This document shows, piece by piece, positions 60,678 through 64,000 of a stretch of DNA of 64,000 nt. Both the position numbers and the translations under genes were made by a program. A model generated the notes under the pieces. It worked only from the letters and a program-made list of their open reading frames with translations, made no database searches and had not been told where the DNA came from. Within the stretch, counting starts at the first letter, position 1, and each line of letters begins with the position of its first letter. The stretch comes from CAMAPP01 sp046153685 (GTDB taxonomy: Bacteria > Pseudomonadota > Alphaproteobacteria > CADEGL01). The stretch covers positions 1-64,000 of the forward strand of contig JBJXGH010000129.1 in the NCBI GenBank assembly GCA_046153685.1, written 5' to 3'.

Positions 60678-61901
60678 TTAGAACGTCATCTTGGCCTTCA
60701 CGATGCGCGGCTGGCTCGCCTGCTGCAGCGCGCGGCCTACAAGGCGATTCACACTCGTCAATCCGTCCAAAAGACCCGGAACGACGACATCCGACGGCTT
60801 TGCCTGTTGCGGCAAATGCCGAAGCGCGGTCGCCATCATCCAGGCATCGCGGTCGCCGTCATCGACCAGCATTTTGATCAAGCCCATGTCCTGCGCGCGC
60901 GACGTGCGAATCATCTGCTCTAGACGCGGCATCGAGCGGGGCACGATGAGCGCACGCTTGTCGAAGGACAATCTCTCGCAGAACGTATTATAGCCGCCCA
61001 TCGCGACCACGCCCTGGGCGCGCGCGACTAGGTCTTCCATGTGCGCGTCGAAGGTGATTGCGCGCACCCGTGCAACTCTGTCGATCCGCGCCTGAAGCGC
61101 GGCCTTCTGTTCGGGTTGCAAGAAGGGCCCGTACACCACGAGCGCCGGCAGCGGCAGACGCGCATCGGTCTCGTAGGCGCGCAATACCCAGTCGATGAGA
61201 TCGCTACCGTCCCCGCCACCGCCTGGCGTCACCAGCAAGAACGGCTCGTTGAACAGCGTCGCGTTGCTGGAGGTTGACCGTTCCAGACTCGGATCCTGCC
61301 CCAGATATCCCGTATATGTGATCTTGCGATGGACGGCTGCCGAAACCTCCAGACCCTCCAGCGGGTCGCAGATTTGCGGTAGGCCATAGACCCAAATCTC
61401 GTCGTAGAGGTCGCGCAGCGCCGGGAGCACGCCCTTGCGTTCCCATTCGGGTGCAAGAAGGGTTGGTTCGTCCATCACGTCGCGCAAACCGAGCACGAGG
61501 GGTATGCCGCGCTCCTTGAGCAAGGTTAAGGTGTCGCGCACCTCGCCGCGCAGGCCCAAAGGCTCCTTGTCGACGATAAACAAATCGGGCTCGAACACCT
61601 CGGCGGTGTGCCGAATGATCGAGCTGCGCAACGCGAGCGTGTCCTGCACGTCCATGTTCAGGCTAAGCGACGTATACTCGCCGTTGCGCAATTTGATGAC
61701 GCCGGGAACACGAACGAAATCGACGCGTGTGCGGAAATCGAAGCTGCCAATGATCGGCGAGCCCGAGAGGATGAGAACCGAAAGATTGCGATAGGTCCGG
61801 ACCAGCGAATGGGCGATTGCGCGACATCGGCGCAAATGCCCGAGGCCGAAGCTGTCGTGGCTGTATATTAGAATGCGCGTTCCGCGCGCGCGGCCAACCA
61901 T
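60678..61901 (-). CDS. GT28/COG4671-like predicted glycosyltransferase (2)
   Basis: The 407-residue protein resembles the first COG4671-like enzyme. N-terminus TRILIYSHDSFGLGHLRRCRAIAHSLVRTY, then VDFVRVPGVIKLRNGEYTSLS and LFIVDKEPLGLRGEVRDTL; C-terminal LVTPGGGGDGSDLIDWVLRAYE and GVVAMGGYNTFCERLSFDKRALIVPRSMPRLEQMIR are the nucleotide-sugar strand and helix. I chose the ATG at 61901, preceded by a purine-rich GGGGGGAAAGCA. It is the first gene of the minus-strand glycan set. Confidence 0.88.
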   Translation of the reverse strand: MVGRARGTRILIYSHDSFGLGHLRRCRAIAHSLVRTYRNLSVLILSGSPIIGSFDFRTRVDFVRVPGVIKLRNGEYTSLSLNMDVQDTLALRSSIIRHTAEVFEPDLFIVDKEPLGLRGEVRDTLTLLKERGIPLVLGLRDVMDEPTLLAPEWERKGVLPALRDLYDEIWVYGLPQICDPLEGLEVSAAVHRKITYTGYLGQDPSLERSTSSNATLFNEPFLLVTPGGGGDGSDLIDWVLRAYETDARLPLPALVVYGPFLQPEQKAALQARIDRVARVRAITFDAHMEDLVARAQGVVAMGGYNTFCERLSFDKRALIVPRSMPRLEQMIRTSRAQDMGLIKMLVDDGDRDAWMMATALRHLPQQAKPSDVVVPGLLDGLTSVNRLVGRALQQASQPRIVKAKMTF

Positions 61902-62122
61902 TGCTTTCCCCCCAAAATGCAAGCCGGCGCACCCTGGCAATCGCGCGAGCCGATGTTTTCTCAGCCACGGGATTCGTGCCGCAAAACTATGGCACACGGG
62001 CCGTTCCCGGCGAAGTATTGTTTTCCCGGCGCCGCGCCCGTAGCGTACCGGCAGCACGCCCCTAAGCCTGATCGCCGCCTACCCGTGGTCGATCGGTGCG
62101 GGTTGTCCGCGGAGCATTTGCC
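61902..62122. promoter_or_regulatory. Divergent promoter region between the glycan set and the ABC gene
   Basis: These 221 bases between the start codons of the leftward glycosyltransferase and the rightward ABC protein must hold both promoters. I see no clear operator, hairpin or direct repeat. Confidence 0.4.
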
Positions 62123-64000
62123 ATGCCGCACGGTTTGTACGGATTCATTTTGCGATACAGCAAGAAGGAGCAATTGGGGCTCCTGCTGCTGGCGCTTATT
62201 TCCTATCCATTCCTCTATTATTCGTATGACCAGCCCAAGCAGATCGTAAATCACATCAAGAACGCGACCGTCCATCGCATGGAGAAAGGCAATCTCGACG
62301 CCTATCCTGCGGAATCGATTTTCGGCATACCCTTGGACGCGGTCCAGTATCTGGCCTATCTGTGTTTCATATTTTTGATACTGACGTTTGTCAACGGCGG
62401 CTTCAAATATTACATCAACGTGTACAAGGGCCGTCTGGGCGAACGCATGTTGCGCCGCATGCGTTACGAGCTTTACTGCCGGGTCCTGCGCTTCTCGTTG
62501 CCCCATTTCAAGAGAGTCTCGTCGGGCGAGATCATTCCCATGATCACGTCCGAGGTCGAACCCTTGGGCGGATTCATCGGCGACGCGTTCGTGCAGCCCC
62601 TATTCCAAGGCGGTTTGTTGATCGTGCCGCTGTTTTTTATCCTGGTGCAGGATCCTATCCTCGGCGCCGCCGCGCTCGCGTTCTATCCGTTACAGATCTA
62701 CGTCATTCCACGGATCCAGAGGCGCGTGAACCAATTGGCCAAGCGGCGCGTGCAGACCGTGCGCTCGCTTGCCGAACGAATCGGCGAATCGATTTCCGGA
62801 ACCCAGGAGATTCACGCCAATGACGCGTCGGCGCGCGAACGCGCGGATTTTTCCAATCGCCTGGGCACGATCTACCAAATTCGCTACGACATCTACCGCC
62901 TCAAGTTTTTGGCGAAATTTCTCAACAACTCGATCGACAAGCTGACGCCCTTCCTTTTTTACTCGATCGGCGGCTATCTCGCGTTCCAGGGGCGTGTTGA
63001 TCTTGGTGCCCTGGTCGCGGTGATCGCTGCGCAGAAGGACCTGGCGGCGCCGTGGAAGGAATTGCTCGACTATTACCAGCAGAAGGAGGACGTCCGAATC
63101 AAGTACGAGCAGGTCGTGACTCAATTCGAACCGCCCGATCTGCTCGATCCATCGCTCGTCAATGGCGATCCGCCGCCTGCTCTGCGGTTTTCCGGAGATA
63201 TCGCCGCATCCAACATCACGCTGGCGGAAAGCGGGGCAGTCAAATTCCTGGACGGCGTGTCGTTCACCTTACCTATGACCGAGCGCATAGCGATTGTCGG
63301 CGACGGCACGAGCGGCAAGGACGAACTGCCCCTGGTGCTGGCGCGGCTGCTATGGCCAAACGCGGGCAGCGTCTCGATCGGCGGCCAAAAGGCGTCGGCC
63401 CTGCCCGAATCCGTAACCGGACGGCGCATGGCCTATGTCGGTCCGCAGACGTACCTGATTTCCGCGACCGTGCGCGAAAACCTCTATTACGGCCTGAAGC
63501 ATCGCCCGCTGATCGCGCCCGAGCGCGACCAGCATGAAGCGCGCTCCCACGCTCGCGCGATGGCCGAGGCCGAACAATCGGGCAATTCGACACACGATAC
63601 GCACGCCGACTGGATCGATTACGCGGCCGCCGGCGTGGACGGCCCCGATGCTCTGACCGCCAAGGCCGTCGATGCCCTGCGTTTGGTCGGCTTGGACGAC
63701 GATATCTATCAATTTGGCTTGCGCGGCCGAATCGATCCGGCAAGGCGGCCCGAACTGGCGTCGCTCATCCTGAAGGCCCGGCAAAACTTCAAGTCGCGTC
63801 TCGGCGATGGCGCAGCCGCCGCCCTAATCGAGCCGCTCGACGCGGCGCGCTACAACACGAACGCGACACTTGGCGAGAATCTTCTATTCGGCACGCCGGT
63901 TGACGGCGAGTTCGCCGAGGAAAATCTCGCGAATAACCGTTATCTGCTCGAAGTCCTGCGAGAAATGGGATTGACCGCAGAGTTGTTTGAAGTCGGACGC
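62123..64000 (+). CDS. ABC exporter-like protein with atypical ATPase motifs, 3' end outside the window
   Basis: An open frame from the ATG at 62123 runs off the right edge; 626 residues are visible. It begins MPHGLYGFILRYSKKEQLG followed by hydrophobic segments (LLLLALISYPFLYYSY, LAYLCFIFLILTFVNGG, GLLIVPLFFILVQ, LTPFLFYSIGGYLAF), the layout of an ABC transmembrane domain. An ATPase domain follows. Its Walker A is GDGTSGKD at residues 393-400, where the normal final Ser/Thr is Asp; the Q-loop glutamine is near 442. No LSGGQ signature is reached. A second ENL-xx-G segment near residue 585 repeats the first one near 452. Confidence 0.85.
   Translation, partial: MPHGLYGFILRYSKKEQLGLLLLALISYPFLYYSYDQPKQIVNHIKNATVHRMEKGNLDAYPAESIFGIPLDAVQYLAYLCFIFLILTFVNGGFKYYINVYKGRLGERMLRRMRYELYCRVLRFSLPHFKRVSSGEIIPMITSEVEPLGGFIGDAFVQPLFQGGLLIVPLFFILVQDPILGAAALAFYPLQIYVIPRIQRRVNQLAKRRVQTVRSLAERIGESISGTQEIHANDASARERADFSNRLGTIYQIRYDIYRLKFLAKFLNNSIDKLTPFLFYSIGGYLAFQGRVDLGALVAVIAAQKDLAAPWKELLDYYQQKEDVRIKYEQVVTQFEPPDLLDPSLVNGDPPPALRFSGDIAASNITLAESGAVKFLDGVSFTLPMTERIAIVGDGTSGKDELPLVLARLLWPNAGSVSIGGQKASALPESVTGRRMAYVGPQTYLISATVRENLYYGLKHRPLIAPERDQHEARSHARAMAEAEQSGNSTHDTHADWIDYAAAGVDGPDALTAKAVDALRLVGLDDDIYQFGLRGRIDPARRPELASLILKARQNFKSRLGDGAAAALIEPLDAARYNTNATLGENLLFGTPVDGEFAEENLANNRYLLEVLREMGLTAELFEVGR

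Noticed and set aside
1..64000. CRISPR arrays, tRNA or rRNA genes, insertion sequences
   Set aside because: I looked for regular short repeats with spacers, cloverleaf-like ends and transposase motifs and saw none that I could support.

Overview
The window reads as a chromosomal segment of a GC-rich alphaproteobacterium, most likely a Rhodospirillales-type lineage. This rests on gene content and order: the hemE/ppsR divergence, the mnmE-mnmG-rsmG-parA-parB block, TimA/Tim44-like next to SecB, DUF2628 inside the his cluster, DUF3576 upstream of leuS, and the coupled ppsR-maf-aroE-coaE-dnaQ string. It looks like core genome with one accessory glycan region at the right end. I found no tRNA, rRNA, insertion sequence, prophage or CRISPR array.

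Layout: 1-2.4 kb holds the end of comM and an unknown Rossmann-like protein. 2.4-7.0 kb (minus) is a histidine operon, hisB-DUF2628-hisH-GNAT-hisA-hisF-hisE-HIT. 7.2-9.9 kb (plus) has a cNMP-binding/FHA protein and hslVU. 9.9-10.15 kb is a strikingly AT-rich convergent gap with an exact DnaA box. 10.15-14.0 kb (minus) is lutABC followed by Smr and XRE genes. 14.1-15.9 kb (minus) is mltA and timA. 16.1-17.2 kb (plus) is a histidine phosphatase and secB. 17.2-20.8 kb (minus) is ppsR-maf-aroE-coaE-dnaQ, almost all overlapping start-to-stop. 20.84-21.23 kb, between divergent ppsR and hemE, is the probable replication origin.

From 21.2 kb, hemE-hemH-hemJ-rho (plus) ends at a clear hairpin terminator. 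A 4.3-kb minus-strand set follows (quinone oxidoreductase, dienelactone hydrolase, ogt, thioredoxin-domain protein). Then come a 2Fe-2S ferredoxin and mnmE-mnmG-rsmG-parA-parB (plus), with three perfect parS cores: two between mnmE and mnmG, one inside rsmG. 35.9-40.6 kb (minus) is DUF3576-leuS-lptE-holA. 40.8-43.5 kb (plus) is a CysN/CysC fusion without a neighbouring cysD, then yggS. 43.5-49.2 kb holds a hypothetical protein, an esterase, an OmpR-type regulator, an MBL hydrolase, a methyltransferase and a membrane class III nucleotide cyclase.

49.2-55.2 kb (minus) is a Yej-type peptide ABC importer. It is translationally coupled to an upstream minus-strand glycan gene set at 55.2-61.9 kb: a membrane protein, a polysaccharide-deacetylase-like protein, two GT28/COG4671-like and two GT4-like glycosyltransferases, and a histidine phosphatase. 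A divergent, atypical ABC exporter runs off the right edge. This glycan/ABC region is the best candidate for an undescribed system. The origin plus parS organisation is the best-supported structural observation.
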